Part shown: positions 34,943 to 46,866 of the stretch, piece after piece
Layout of the letters: every line of letters begins with the position of its first letter
Position numbering within the stretch: the stretch's first letter is position 1
Notes under the pieces: model-generated
The model's database searches: none
Told to the model about the DNA's origin: nothing
Seen by the model: the letters and a program-made list of their open reading frames with translations, nothing else
Program-made: the position numbers and the translations under genes
NCBI GenBank assembly: GCA_030544215.1
Contig: JARZZO010000006.1
Coordinates: 44,554,501 to 44,618,500, forward strand
Source of the DNA: Zantedeschia hybrid cultivar
Taxonomy: Eukaryota; Streptophyta; Magnoliopsida; Alismatales; Araceae
Reading direction: 5' to 3'
Length of the DNA stretch: 64,000 nucleotides

Positions 34943-36807
34943 TATAAGGATTGAGGTTTGGGATCTAGTTATTGGGTCAGTTTCGGTGTCGGACCCCTTG
35001 ATTTGGGCCCATTGTGGGGCTGGGAGCATAGGTTCTTTATCGCGTCGAGCTTGCTCGACACGGTTCAAATGGCGTAACGCGTTTTAGAGTGTGCTACGTC
35101 GGTGCCACATAGGCGCCACGTGGGTCAGTTTCGGGCCGCGAGAGTATGGCCCTGGTCTTGTCACTTGAATGACGTCAGTGTTGGGCGACGTATTTTAGCT
35201 AGGTTCGGTTTAAACCCACGAACTCTCCCTCATTTCCCTCATTTCTCTCATTTCCTTCTCTCTCCTCCCTCTCTCCGAACCCTTCGCTCTCCCTTCCCCC
35301 TTCTCCTTCCTTTCCTCTCCTTACACTCTATCAAACCCCCTCCCTAACTTCCACCACTACCACCACCATTTCCTCCGCGGCGTATTGCTCTCCGGACGGC
35401 GGCCAACGTCCCGGTAGAGTAACGGTGTCCACGGCGGTACCGGTGGCGGTTTGTGGCATGACGGTCCGGCGGCTTGAAGCTCAAAGGAGTTCAAGTAACC
35501 GGTAGGGTGACAATCTCCATTATATCTTGAATAAAACCACGTTTTTCCTACTTTGGAGCAGGTTTAGGAGATTTTCAGAAAGAAATTCCACTTTTTATAT
35601 TCGGAAGGCTGGGGGAAACCTGTTAGCGAATGTTAAATGGCGTCTTGGGAAAGCGACGCCGTTTTGAATGGCGGCTGCCTCCTACGATGCGATTTAAGTT
35701 TGGATCACCCTGAGGCCTGATTCTGTTTCTGTCATGATTAGGCGACTAGGGACAGCGATGCCTTTTAAAAGGTGACTACCTTGCACGACACGTTTTAGGC
35801 CATCTTCCGAGGCCAGTTTTCGCATGAACCAATTTAGGGGTCTTGAATGACGTCGGCCTTAGGCGACGCGATTCAAGATAGAATCGCATTAAGGCATGCA
35901 ATTAACATGTCTTTACATTGTTAGATAGTTTGGATGAATGCATGTTTGAAAACATACTTGAGGACGATGATTTCTACATGATCGGATCGCACCGTGCTGC
36001 GTTTTGTGAGATCGTGGACCTAGAGTGACAGTTGTTAGCGCTTAGGCACCCTGTGTCGGTGTGGGAGTGGTGGGATGACGCCTAGAGAGAGGGTCACCTG
36101 GTGTACCCCGGGGTATTGCTAGTACCGGTGTGGGAGTGGTACACTCAGAGTGTCACTCGTGCTGGGAGAAGCAGAACCACCTTGAGCCAGGTCAGGCCGG
36201 AGTAGCCAGCGCGCTATCCGAGGGGTTGTTGTTTGGTCTCAGCGGGTCGGTGTTTTCCGTGTTCGGCCGTGTGACTTGTGTGTTTAGCTGAGACACTGGT
36301 TGTAGACTCCGTGGTGGAGTGGTTTCAGAGTTGTGTTTATTGCTTTATTTATTTAAATTGCCTTTATTCGTGTTGTTGCACTTGTGAGTGCGTGAGTGGG
36401 TGGTGGGGATCGAAGGATCCCTATTGAGTCTTCTTCAGTGAGACTCACCCCCTGCGGTTTTCAAGTGAGGGTTCTAGGTAGGTGTAATGTGGATGGTTTT
36501 GTCTCGGGTTGCGCGCCAGCAGCCATCGTTCCCGGGTATGCCCCGATGTAGTTGTTATTTTCCTTTCATGCCTGTACGCTTAGTTACTTCTTTTCAGTTG
36601 GAATATGTAATTATTTGTTGAGTCAAGTTGAATTGTAATAATTTTTAATTCCTGCACTTCTTTTACAATTCAATGTGATGTGTATGTTTAGCTTAGTTTA
36701 TCATTTAATTCTCAGACTTATCGATATCTTGGTTTGGCTCTAAATTTTAATGATTCGGTACCCATTTAGTAATCGGATCACCGATTATAGGGTGGCGGGT
36801 TGTTACA
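34943..36807 (+). repeat. Solo LTR of the G1 family
   Basis: 1865 bases, tataaggattgagg (start TG changed to TA) to gggttgttaca. It is homologous along its length to 26893-28872, with no internal element sequence, and both flanks carry cagtc. It is thus the product of LTR-LTR recombination that removed one LTR and the interior. It contains quasi-palindromes, for example 35166-35197. Confidence 0.9.
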
Positions 36808-36812
36808 CAGTC
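36808..36812. repeat. Target site duplication cagtc, right copy (solo LTR)
   Basis: Matches 34938-34942. Confidence 0.88.
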
Positions 36813-36882
36813 GAAGTACAAAAAGAGTTTCATTTATATATCAAAGTTTCATGTACATATATGAAAAGATAAAAGTCCATCA

Positions 36883-39796
36883 TTAGGACCCAAAAAGTAC
36901 ATCAGCAGCATCGTCATCACCCGCAACTCCTTACGGTTGGCTCTCACCAGCACCCTCGTCATACTGGCTCTCGGCCTCGTCCGGTCCCTCTAGCGCTCAG
37001 CTCGGTGGTGCTGGTGGCCCCATCGCGCTCGACTCAGCTCTGGCAAAGGACACTACAACGCTCAAAGTGAACGTGCTCCCGTAACCTCTATTGTGAGCCC
37101 TTTGCCGAGCACGCTGGTATCTCTCCTCCACACTCCACCGCTCGTACTCGGCGACGGACAAGTGGCCCTAAAGAGATTGGAGGTCGGCCATCAGACGAAC
37201 GTGCTCCCAGTCCCGCTCCGTAGTAACAACCTCCAGATGCATCTCGAGTCATACTAGCTCGCGAGGAAGGTCCCCCGCTGAGTGGTGCGCCAACTACTCC
37301 TCCAGGTCGCAAATCCGAGTGGCGTTTGCTTGAGCCTGGGCCGCTACGTGTCTGCTCAAGCTCCATCTCAGTCCTCTGAAGGGCCTCCTGAAGCTTGGCA
37401 ACCTATCAATCAAGGGAAGAACATCATCAGTTAGTCCAAGCAAGTTCAAGATCGAAGCATCCAAGAAATGAAAGGTTGGAGAGATGAACTTACTCGGGTG
37501 GCACGATCCTCTTCTGCAAGAAAAGCACGATGGATAGCTTGAGCTAGCTGCTCCTAGAGGTCGGCAAGGGTGGCATCATGAGAAGTGCAGGAAGATGAAG
37601 CTCCGGCTGTGTATGAGGGAGGATGGGCTGCATGGGTTTAAGTGGCACGCTATATCAGAAGAATCATTGTCAACGGTTAAGCGTTAAAATAATTTAATTA
37701 ATAAAATGAGCATTCATGTATTGTCATAATTCATGCATACATACCAGATCATAGAGCTCTTTTTGAACTTGCTCCAACTAGGTATCTGTGTCCTAGAGGC
37801 GAGCCCGGAGGGTGATGATGGTCGCATCTCGAGCATCCTGCATATTCACACATGTCATTCATTCATTCATAAATATAAGAAAGATAAAAATAAAATGAAA
37901 GAGCATGAAACCATACTTACATCTAGAGGATGGAGTTATTGAAGGTGGGCGGCGTAGTGAGCCCGGTATTGCTGGAGGTAGGCATCGTTACTCTCTGCCT
38001 GGGACTCGATTGGTAGCCCATGCCTCTCCCATTCAGCGTGCTGCTCCGAGAACTTCGCTCGCCAGTCGGTGCGAGCTTGTTTGCCCCTCATTGTCCTCCC
38101 GATTCCCTCCGGGATCTCCTCCTCCACCCACTCTTGGTGGAGACCCAGCATCCGCATCACTAGCTGCAAATGTAGGAGCTCGATCTCATTGATTCAGTGG
38201 ACGCACACCTGGCGTCCATATCGCGCTCTGCCCTCCTCCACCTAGGGCTGGCCAGTCTCATCCATGCCCAAGTAAGGGCGCCATATCACCTGTATGCAGT
38301 TAAGTTAGTTGCATTCATTCATAAATAAATTGCATTTAATATAAATGAACATGAATAAACAATTGCATTGAAAAAACATAAAACTTACCAGGAGCTCTAG
38401 ATAATCAAGGAATTGACGACGGAGAGCCGTCAGTTGGTGGTGTTGTGGAGCCATGTCCACAACTGGCTGCCACCTGCGAGCCAGTTGGATGGCGTCTGGT
38501 CGAACGGGCTTCGCTCGGCTCAAAGGAAAGTAATAGTAACTCCAGATCTGCATTTACAAACATGTAGGTTAGACATCATCATAAGCATACATTTGCATAA
38601 ACATTAATGAAATAAAAAATCATGTACCCGAAGAAACGGCACGAAGCCGCTGACAGTGGTCTTACGGTCTGGCGTGACCGTGGACAAGTCTATGAAGAGG
38701 TGGGCTAGTAGGGCCGCACCCAAGTGTAATCGCCCAAATGATCAAGGTCCCTGAGAAGACGAAGGAATCGACAGTGTATCTAGTCGCCCTTCGTGCCGAA
38801 GAGCAACCTCCCAAAGAAAAATACAAAAAAAATCGTTAACTCTCTATCTACAATGTCAGTCTTACTCTCATCTTAGCAACAATGACCAGCCGCTGATCTA
38901 GCCAGTCTATCCCTAAAAGTCTCTCAAGACTCCCCCATCTTCTGCCTAGGTTCTACTAGATCCAAGGGGTCCTCTACATCTACTCTATGTAGGGTCCTAG
39001 ACTCCCTACCAGGCTGTCCTATGACCAATAATCTTAAAAGCTTCTCAGCTATCTCCCTATAATCAGGGTGAGTAAGCCCACTCACTGCCCGACCCTCCAC
39101 TCTCAGGCCAGTAATCCGGGCCACATCTTTTAAACTGGGGACCATATGTCCCTAGGGCATCAGAAATGCCCGACTCTCTGGGTCCCACCTCTCTCGCAAG
39201 ACCTGCAACAACACCAGATCGAGCCAGAATGGCTCGATATCCAGTATATCTTCGAACCCCATCCGACGTAGTCGCACCTTCTGGAAGTTCGGCAACCCTC
39301 GGTATGCTGCGATGACCAGGTCCCACGAGATCCTGGCCCTCATCGTACCCTGCAATTGTCCAAAAGAAAATGTAAGATAAATCATATAAAAGACAATGAA
39401 AATCATTTTTCAATTTAATTCGGGCCAAAAATTCACTCTTTTGAATGACATCGGGCCTGGTCGACGCCTTTTGAAAGGCGTCACATGTCTCGACGCCATT
39501 TGGGCACGGGACCGTGGACCTGTGTTCGTCTCTCTTTTCGGTCTCCCGTCCTCCCAAAAGTTATAAAACTGAAATTTTGGACTTACCATGGGAAGACCCG
39601 CCTCTTGAGCTTGTGCCAGTGTCGGTGGCGCCTCCGGAGGAGCCTCTTCGGCTTCCATGAACTCCTCGGCCGCGGTGATGTTCGCTATGCCCTCCATAAT
39701 TTTGGCTTGCGTCGGGAGGATGTCCTCCTCGTCCCACTCCAACTCCGACACGGCAATGACGTGTTGCCGTTTTCTGCTCGGTCCGCCGGGATCCAT
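36883..39796 (-). pseudogene. Plant-mobile-domain (aminotransferase-like, MAIN/MAIL-type) gene remnant with seven exons
   Basis: I infer exons 39796-39588, 39349-38629, 38547-38389, 38289-37921, 37837-37745, 37650-37494 and 37402-36883, each bounded by GT...AG; five donors are GTAAG. Exon 1 starts ATG (MDPGGPSRKR). Exon 2 carries the PMD: RRMGFEDILDIEPFWLDLVL, then SLKDVARITGLRVEGRAVSG and, after stops, the segment GRLLFGTKGD...RFLRLLRDLDHLG. Exon 3 reads QIWSYYYFPLSRAKPVRPDA, and exon 4 VIWRPYLGMDETGQP...IEIELLHLQ-like. Exons 5-7 are coiled-coil-like. Stops within exons (for example TAG after AFLMP, TGA after QKMGES) mostly replace Q or W, and exon 7 has a frameshift. PMD proteins in plants act in gene silencing or sit in transposons. 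This copy is dead or dying. Whether it was host or TE-borne is open. Confidence 0.72.
39442..39503. repeat. Two 32-bp quasi-palindromes in intron 1 of the PMD gene
   Basis: Units 39442-39473 and 39472-39503 share two bases (TG). Arms are TGAATGACATC/GACGCC and TGAAAGGCGTC/GACGCCATTTG. No LTR sequence surrounds them. Confidence 0.82.
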
Positions 39797-40623
39797 GATC
39801 TGTGTAAGAGGAAGAACTGAGAGAGGGAGAGCTTGTGATCGGGTGAGAGTCTATCAGAGAGTGAGAGGAACTGAGAGAGGGAGAGCTTGTGAGAGAGTGA
39901 GGGCAAGAGAGGGAGACGATGGCCAGAAGAGGAGAAACTACCGGAGTTCGCCGCTGTCGTCGGAGGGGGTAAAGGAGGAGAGGAGAGAAAAATGCAAGAG
40001 GCAAATGAGGAAGGAGAAAAGCTCGCACAGCCACAGTAAAATGTTTAAATGGCATCGACCATGGGCGACGCATTTCAGTGGCACACAAACTGAGGCAACT
40101 GCTCAAATTTTGAAAATAGGAGAATAGCGTTCCTCATGGAGGACGTGTTTTGGGATTGTTACCTTCGACAGTCAGAGCCGTACCACAAAATCTGGAGAAT
40201 ATCAGAGAACAACGTTGACCATGGGCAACGTGGTTCAGGAAATTTAATGCTAAAAAATTTCAGGCTCTTTTAAGGAATAAATCTTAATTTTTAGAAATTA
40301 AATTTTCTTGAAACACGTCACTTGGTCTCGACACGATTTGGATCATTGAGCCCGAAACTTTGAATTTTGAGGAAAATGAACCGTTTTGCTTAAGGAAAAA
40401 TTTTGAAAAATTGCACAATATTAAGGGAAGATCTTTATTGCAATAAAGAATGATTTTTTATTGAAAATAAATTTTGAAAGTACATCGAACTTTGGGCAAG
40501 AGTTGAGAGCTTTCAGGCCTAATTTTCTGAAGTTCTTTTACATAGTTTTTCCATAATTTCCGATTTGCTTAGTGAGGAAGTTTGACACAACAGGTGAAAC
40601 CGATGTTCCACAAGGTTGCAATA
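39797..40623 (-). other. Upstream region of the PMD remnant
   Basis: 39797-40020 (minus strand) is CT-rich like a plant 5' leader, with short repeats of CTCTCCCTCTCTCAGTTCCT type. 40046-40340 contains four quasi-palindrome units. The rest, to 40623, shows weak continuation of the 40624-41946 frame (CVKLPH...ANRKLWKNYVKELQ) and otherwise nothing recognised. Confidence 0.5.
40046..40340. repeat. Four 32-bp quasi-palindromes upstream of the PMD gene
   Basis: Units 40046-40077, 40121-40152, 40206-40237 and 40309-40340. Three have the central CATGG. All are 32 bases, though the sequences between differ completely. Confidence 0.82.
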
Positions 40624-41946
40624 AGTTATGTCGTCTTAAAGTCTTCATTAGTTCCCAAAGCCCGCTTCTTGATTGGAGAAAGATTGGATATCTTAGGAAA
40701 TTCATAGCGCGGCATACCAAGTTGAGTATTACAGCGATGAGGATTATACAAGACAAACTCGGTTGCCTCGATCAGTCGGAGCTCTGTGCCAGCATAGCGG
40801 CGTACCTGTACCACCTTTTCCTTGAGAGCAAGTGGTGTAGATTCGAAGCTAGTCCTCAGCATGGTCTTGAAGTAAGCACGCCAGTCAACTCGAGTTTTGA
40901 GGTTGGGCACTTGATTGGTCATATTGTTGTTGAATTTCACTATGTTGGCAATGTGAAATATAGGACTACACTGATATATCTGAGATATCCTGAGAACTTC
41001 TTCCTCATTATTATTGAATTTGAGGTGGAGATCAATCTATAAGGCTAACATTAGCATACTACCATAAGGAGGTTGACCAGTAGAAGCCGCTGCGAGCCCA
41101 TTATAGAGATAGGCTAGGACTACTGTGCTTATCTGTTTTCCTTGGGATATCCCACTAATCGCACTGAGCTGATCTTCCAATAAGATGTTGTGTTGGGCAG
41201 GGAATAGTAGAGCTCCAGCCAGACATGTAGTGAAGGCTATCATTACGGTCTCTCTTTCTTCCTCCTTGGCATTTTCTATCTTCTTCAAGATCCATTCTGC
41301 AAGTTTCGCATGATTAATCCTTTTCTGAATATGAACACTTTGGATTTCTTTCGGACTATCTATAATCTTTTCTAAGAATTGATGGCAAGTGACCTTTTCC
41401 CTCATTGATAGCATATCTGCAATGTTAGGTTCATCACTGTTCACTTTAAGCTTAGGAAGTCCTAATAGGAGTTCAACTTCTTCTTCCAATAGGATGGTAG
41501 CTTCAAAGGAAGTGAAGAGGAAAGTATGAGTTTGAGGATGCCACAATTCAATCAAAGCACCCATTGCAGCCTAATCCATTAGTGCGCTCTTGTAATGTTT
41601 TGCATGGATGACTAAACCTTGGATATGCCACTTGAAAATATATTGCATGGAGAGATTGATTTTTCCCACTAACTTTGAAATCCATAGGAGAGAAGAAAAT
41701 CTTCTTGGACTAGGGAAGAAAGGAAATCCCTTGAAAGAAAATCGGCATGATTTTATCATATTAAGAAGAGAATTTGGAGTATAGAATAATTTGTAAAAGA
41801 AAGGAATTGAATAGAGAACAAGAGAGAGAATGTCTTACTTGTAGGTTAGGATCTCGCCCACTAAGGTGGCCTTCTACGCTAGAGAGCCTCTCAATCATCT
41901 TCCTTGCCCTCTTATTTGATGAAGAATCCTTAGCAAAACTCACCAT
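40624..41946 (-). pseudogene. DUF7745/PMD-like gene remnant, two or more exons
   Basis: ATG 41946 begins MVSFAKDSSSNKRARKMIER. Exon 1 ends at a GTAAG donor (41839) after 36 codons, and an AG at 41571 opens exon 2 in phase: GALIELWHPQTHTFLFTSFE followed by an ELLLGLPKL motif, acidic helices and AGALLFPAQHNILLEDQLSA. TAG at 41039 interrupts it. The same frame continues to TAA/TAG near 40624 with VDWRAYFKTMLRT and RLIEATEFVLYNPHRCN. The opening (function-unknown LELW..xTHTF pattern, then LLGLP) resembles the DUF7745 or plant-mobile-domain proteins often encoded in plant Gypsy elements. Identity is a family guess. It is antisense to the Tat 3' LTR at 43262. Confidence 0.5.
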
Positions 41947-43246
41947 CTTCCTTGATTGTTTGATCTCCTTCTTTTTCTTGCCCTTTCTCCTTATTTCTTT
42001 TAAGCTTTTGAGAGAATCCCTAAGCCTTTCCCTCTTGGATGCTTGTTGTGTTGGGTTGAATTGAAGGGAGAGAGGTTATATAGACGGATTTACGAAGTTG
42101 GGAGGCCCTTTCTAATTTGGAAGAGGGTGTTTGAGGGAAAAAAGTGGAGTCCAGTTTGGAGTCAGGAATGTCTTATTTCGATAAGTTAAATGGCATCTGG
42201 ACGGGGCGACGCCATTCAAATGACGTCGACTTGGAGTGACGCCATTTAGAGAATTTCTGATATTTTCGAAATTGTATATTTGATGATATTGGATGCTATT
42301 TATCTATCTGCATGAAGTTATTGACGAAATTTGAGTGTAGGAAAATTCGAAGAAAAGAAAAATAAAGTTAAAATTTCAAATAAGGTCCCACTATGATCAT
42401 TGACTCTCGTCGTAACTAAAAAGACGGTTATCTCTACTCTTGTATTCCTCTATGTATTCGATTTGCATCATTATCATTATTATATGTTAAATATTTATTA
42501 GATTATATCGAGGAGCTTGTGGTTTTGATGAAACTAGAATTTGAGTTCCCCTTTACAAAAAACAATGATAATTCCAGAGGATTCTTAATCGCACGGAAAT
42601 GCCGTTGGATTATTAATTGATGAGAACGATGGTTCAGCTTTTGTGAAACAGTGTATGGACAAACGAGTTTTGGCTTAACACTGAATTGCAAGAATATTAT
42701 CCTTGATTAATTTATATTTTATTTCATTTTAATTTTCCTTTTAGCCCAGCATGTATCATGTAGGACTTTGAAATCATTGTGGTAAGGATTAGTTATTGAT
42801 TAAATTTCAGACCATTGATTAAATAAATCTCAACGTGATTTGAAATATTTCATTCTAAATTGAGTATCTCAATTATCTTTGAGGTTTTCTCGAAGATATC
42901 TTTGGAATGATCTCTTACTTGAATCTTTATCCCATATTTCTTGTTTCCTTTTAAGATCCATCATGGTTTAAACACATCCACATTGGTTGGTAATCACTCT
43001 GCATGGTGAAACCTGCAGGGTTGGTGACATAGGGTACTTCCCCTCGTAGAAGTTGGTCGTTCTTATTTTATTTCCTTTGTCTATATCATCCAAACATGAT
43101 TGATTCCATTTGTATCTTTGAGTTATTTCTCTGATCATTTTGAGAAAGTCTCCTATCATATAATGTTGAGAGCGTGTCTCATCATACCTTGGCATCACCT
43201 TTTCAGTTCATTCCATTCTATTTTGGTCCATTGCAAAGTCAATGCT
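41947..43246. other. Stretch between the DUF7745-like remnant and the Tat 3' LTR
   Basis: 41947-42100 looks like the 5' leader of the minus-strand gene. Two quasi-palindromes lie at 42187-42218 and 42217-42248. From 42260 to 43246 I find no convincing frame on either strand. If the region belongs to element A' it is the pol-to-LTR spacer. Confidence 0.45.
42187..42248. repeat. Two 32-bp quasi-palindromes sharing two bases
   Basis: Units 42187-42218 and 42217-42248 lie upstream of the DUF7745-like gene. Arms are TAAATGGCATC/GACGCCATTCA and CAAATGACGTC/GACGCCATTTA. Confidence 0.82.
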
Positions 43247-43261
43247 AAGGTGGGGCAGCTG
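43247..43261 (+). other. Polypurine tract of Tat element A'
   Basis: GCTAAGGTGGGGCAGC lies directly before TGTAGACACGC. This shows that the LTR at 43262 is a 3' LTR of a plus-strand element, not a solo LTR. Confidence 0.65.
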
Positions 43262-43377
43262 TAGACACGCTAATTTTGACCTCATATTCGGTAAATTTCA
43301 TGTTACAATTATAATGTCCCGAAATGGTCTGAGTTTTAATCAATGATTAATTTTTATTGATTTTTCTTGAAATTCGC

Positions 43378-43706
43378 TTATTAACGTCGACCATCGTCGA
43401 CGCCATTTAGATTTCTAGCCGAAGTCAGTTCAGAATTAAATTCCTAAATTCAGATAGATTTAACTTAACGAGGTCGCACACGGATGACACCATTGGGTCG
43501 TCGCACACGGATGACACCATTGGGTCTCTTAATCTGTCTCGATTTTTGATTTTAATTCAAATTAATTTCTCAATTATCTAAATCACAACACTCATGGACG
43601 ACGTGTTTTAGGTTTCCTAATTGTTTACGGTTTTCTTCTAGATTTTCTTTCTATTTTGGCCCCTCCTAATTAGCCTAATGGCATCGCTGGTGGACGACGT
43701 GTTTCA
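43378..43706. repeat. 32-bp quasi-palindromes in the A' LTR
   Basis: Units 43378-43409, 43579-43610 and 43675-43706. An unrelated 27-base direct repeat (gtcgcacacggatgacaccattgggtc) starts at 43473 and again near 43499. Confidence 0.78.
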
Positions 43707-43770
43707 AGCAGTTTATTGGAAAGACTGATTTGGCCGAGATTATCCGATCACCATGCTTGGATGGCTTTCT

Positions 43771-43775
43771 AAAAT
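43771..43775. repeat. Target site duplication aaaat, left copy (element B')
   Basis: Matches 50765-50769. Confidence 0.9.
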
Positions 43776-46476
43776 TGTAACGACCCGCCATCCTATGACC
43801 AGAGACCTGATCACTAAATGGATGTCGGCCCATTAACTGCGGGTTCACACCCGGTTCTCACACAACACATCTGGAGGAGTAAGCGCTAAACAAGGCTAAA
43901 TATAACAATCACACGGACTACAAAGATATAACAAGTGCGCAGGAAGGAAGATAACAATGTCCGTATACAGTCCAACAATAATTACATGGTCCAACAAATT
44001 AAATAAGTACAGGCAAAAGTAAAGTATAACAACATCGGGGCATACCCCGGAACTGAGACAGCTACTGGTCCGCACACCAAGAAGACACCACACGCCGCCA
44101 CACGCCACGAGGTCCACACCTGAAACCGCAGGGAGTGAGCCACACCAGAATTGGGCTCAGTAGGGATCATCCGATCCCCCGCCTCCCACTCACACACCCA
44201 CAAGAGCAATAATACAGATATATGGCAATTAAACAAAGCAGTAAACACAACTCCCAAACCTGATATGAAACGCGCGCACAAGCAACGTAACAAGTACAGT
44301 CTAGTAATCCGCAGAACCCAACACAAGGTCACGACTCACAACCAAGGTCCACGAAGCGACCAAACCACACTGTCGACTATCAACAAACGTCGCCTCACAA
44401 CACTACCACCACTACTCACGCCTGTCTGCCCCTACAGTGTTCCGGGGCACTGTAGGGTGAGGCAGTGAGTCAAACTAGGACTAACTGGGACCAGTGAACC
44501 ACCACTACCCAGCTACGTGTGCACACAGGCAGTCTAGACTACTGTCCTACCGACCGGATTTCCTCCACGCCAGGCCTCGGCGCTTCAGGAGGGCCCTGGG
44601 GACCGGCGAACCCCCGTCAAGCCGAAGCTACAGGAACTACCCACAACCCTAACCTCTCGGACTGCGTCAGGCCAAAGGGCGAAGGGTACCACTCGTAACC
44701 TTGATCAAAGGTCACATCAGGCCCATTGGCTAAAGGGGTAAAACAACTCCAACAGTACCGCAACCAGCTCTACAGCAAGAAACGCGCCGGAAGCTGCCAC
44801 GACAAACAGGGAAACCCCGACCCGCTGAGACCAAACAGCAACCCCTTGGATAGCGCACCGGCTACTCCGGCCCGACGGGCTCAAGGTGGTTCTGCTTCCC
44901 TCAGCCAAAGGTAAAAAACAACATGTACCACTCCCCCACCGGTACGGCAACAATGCCTCACAGACACCAAGGCCCTTCCCTATCGGCCCAAGGTGACAAA
45001 CGTAAACCACAGTTATTCCGATTCCATATTTGCTTAGGCACACACGCACACATAACATGATTCCATTCACACAGTAAACCTCCGTCTCAACGTACAACTT
45101 AAAGCATGCATTTGAACCAACCAACCGTGAAACATGTGTTAATAACAGGAGTTAAAGCAGTTCTGTCTTGAATCGCGTCGACCGAGGTCGACGCCATTCA
45201 AGCCCCTAAAACAGGTTCATTTAAACCAGATTAATTCCTTAAAACACGTCGACCTGGGTAGCCGCTTGTTAAAACGCGTCAGAGTCCACAGACGCCATTC
45301 TCACTAGGATTCCAAAGTTGCAGAAGCCTCAGTCGGGGTGATTTCCTGCCTAAAAGGCGTCATGATTCCCCGACGTCCTTCTAAACGGCGTCGTCCATAC
45401 ATGACGTCTTTTAGCGCCAGAACCCCGTACTACGAAACCTCGAACAGGGAGGTTTCTGCCCAAAAGGCGTCGTACTGCCCCGACGTCCTTATAAAAGGCG
45501 TCGAACAGGCACAACGCCGTTTAGCGCCAGAAACCTGGTTCCTTGGTTCAACCCGAGGGTTTCTCCCCTAAACCCCAAACACCCCAAAACGCCCAAAACA
45601 GAAGGGGAAGAAAAGGGGAAACCAAACTACCACGACTATCCACAATCCCACGTTCATAAACATGGCCATCCCCATAGGAAAACCCCCTTAACATGCTCAT
45701 TCTACCCCAAAAACACATCATGCCACGCCATGGAAACCATAAGCAAGATAATCACGATCCATGCAAGGTTCGTCCCCCTACCGGTTCTTGAACTCCTCCA
45801 AGCTCCGTGCCGCCGACCCGCCGCACCGTAGACCGCCGCCGGTACCCCTGAGGACGCCGCCACTCCGCCGGGACGTCGGTCGCCGTCCGGAGAATGGAAC
45901 GCCGCTAAGGAAGTGGTGGTGGTAGAGGTGAGAGGTAGGGAGGTGTTGGAGTGATGGAAGAGGAAGAAGAGGAAGGGAAGGGGGGAAAGAGGGCGGAGAG
46001 GGCGAAGAGAGAGAGGGTGGAGGCGAAAATGGGGGAAAGAAGGGGAGGCTCGCGGGGTCAATCAGAAACTGACTAAAACGCGTCGACAAAGACAGACGCC
46101 TATCAGCTGACAGGACGGGCCGTACTGACAGCGCTCTGAAACGCGTCGCCCACGACGGACGCCGTTCAACTGACATGTCAGGCACCGTACACTGACACCG
46201 CAGGGTCGTAGTCTGAATCGCGTCGTCCATCATGGACGCCGTTCAGATGACGAGACAAGGGCCGTACTCTCGCGGCCCGAAACCCGCCCACGTGGCGCAT
46301 ACGTGGCACAACAGCAATCAGACTTAAATGGCGTCCACCCAGCTAGACTCCGTTTGAAAGGCGTCGAGCAGTGCAGACGTCATTCAGTCATAATTCCCAA
46401 GACCCCACAGGTTCCAAACCAGGGGATCCGGCCCGAACCCGACCCGAATACTGAATCTGAAACCTCAGTCCTTACA
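43776..46476 (-). repeat. 3' LTR of element B'
   Basis: 2701 bases. On the plus strand it begins tgtaacgacccgcc and ends cagtccttaca, followed by ttctccccccttaaaa (reverse of the purine tract AAGGGGGGAGAA). It contains quasi-palindromes at 45169-45200, 45240-45271, 45351-45382, 45382-45413 and 46214-46245, among others. Confidence 0.9.
45169..45413. repeat. 32-bp quasi-palindromes in the B' LTR
   Basis: 45169-45200 (14 of 16 half-site positions complementary), 45240-45271, 45351-45382 and 45382-45413, the last two sharing one base. The same set recurs in the 5' LTR from about 49457. Confidence 0.85.
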
Positions 46477-46866
46477 TTCTCCCCCCCTTAAAAGAATTTC
46501 GTCCTCGAAATTTGCAACCGCTCAACGCTAATCTCGGCTAACCATCACATACCAGGCAACACGATTCACAACAATCATTCTCACCAATCACACACACAGG
46601 GCTCCACATAACTAGCCAAACAAATCCACACCAAGCTAATCAATATTCTAAATTTTGACACAAAGCTGATAGATCAAAATAACCACATACTAGTAAGGCA
46701 CATATTACAAAACTGATTCTCCACCAACCCAAGTACATAAAAGTGCCACAAGAGTTCACAACCACCTCATTAAGACAAGATGAAAGTGCTCATCTAGCCC
46801 AGCCTCTCGGACCTCCAGTAAGGGACCTCCACTAAGGGACGCAACACCTCTCAACGTCTCGGACAC

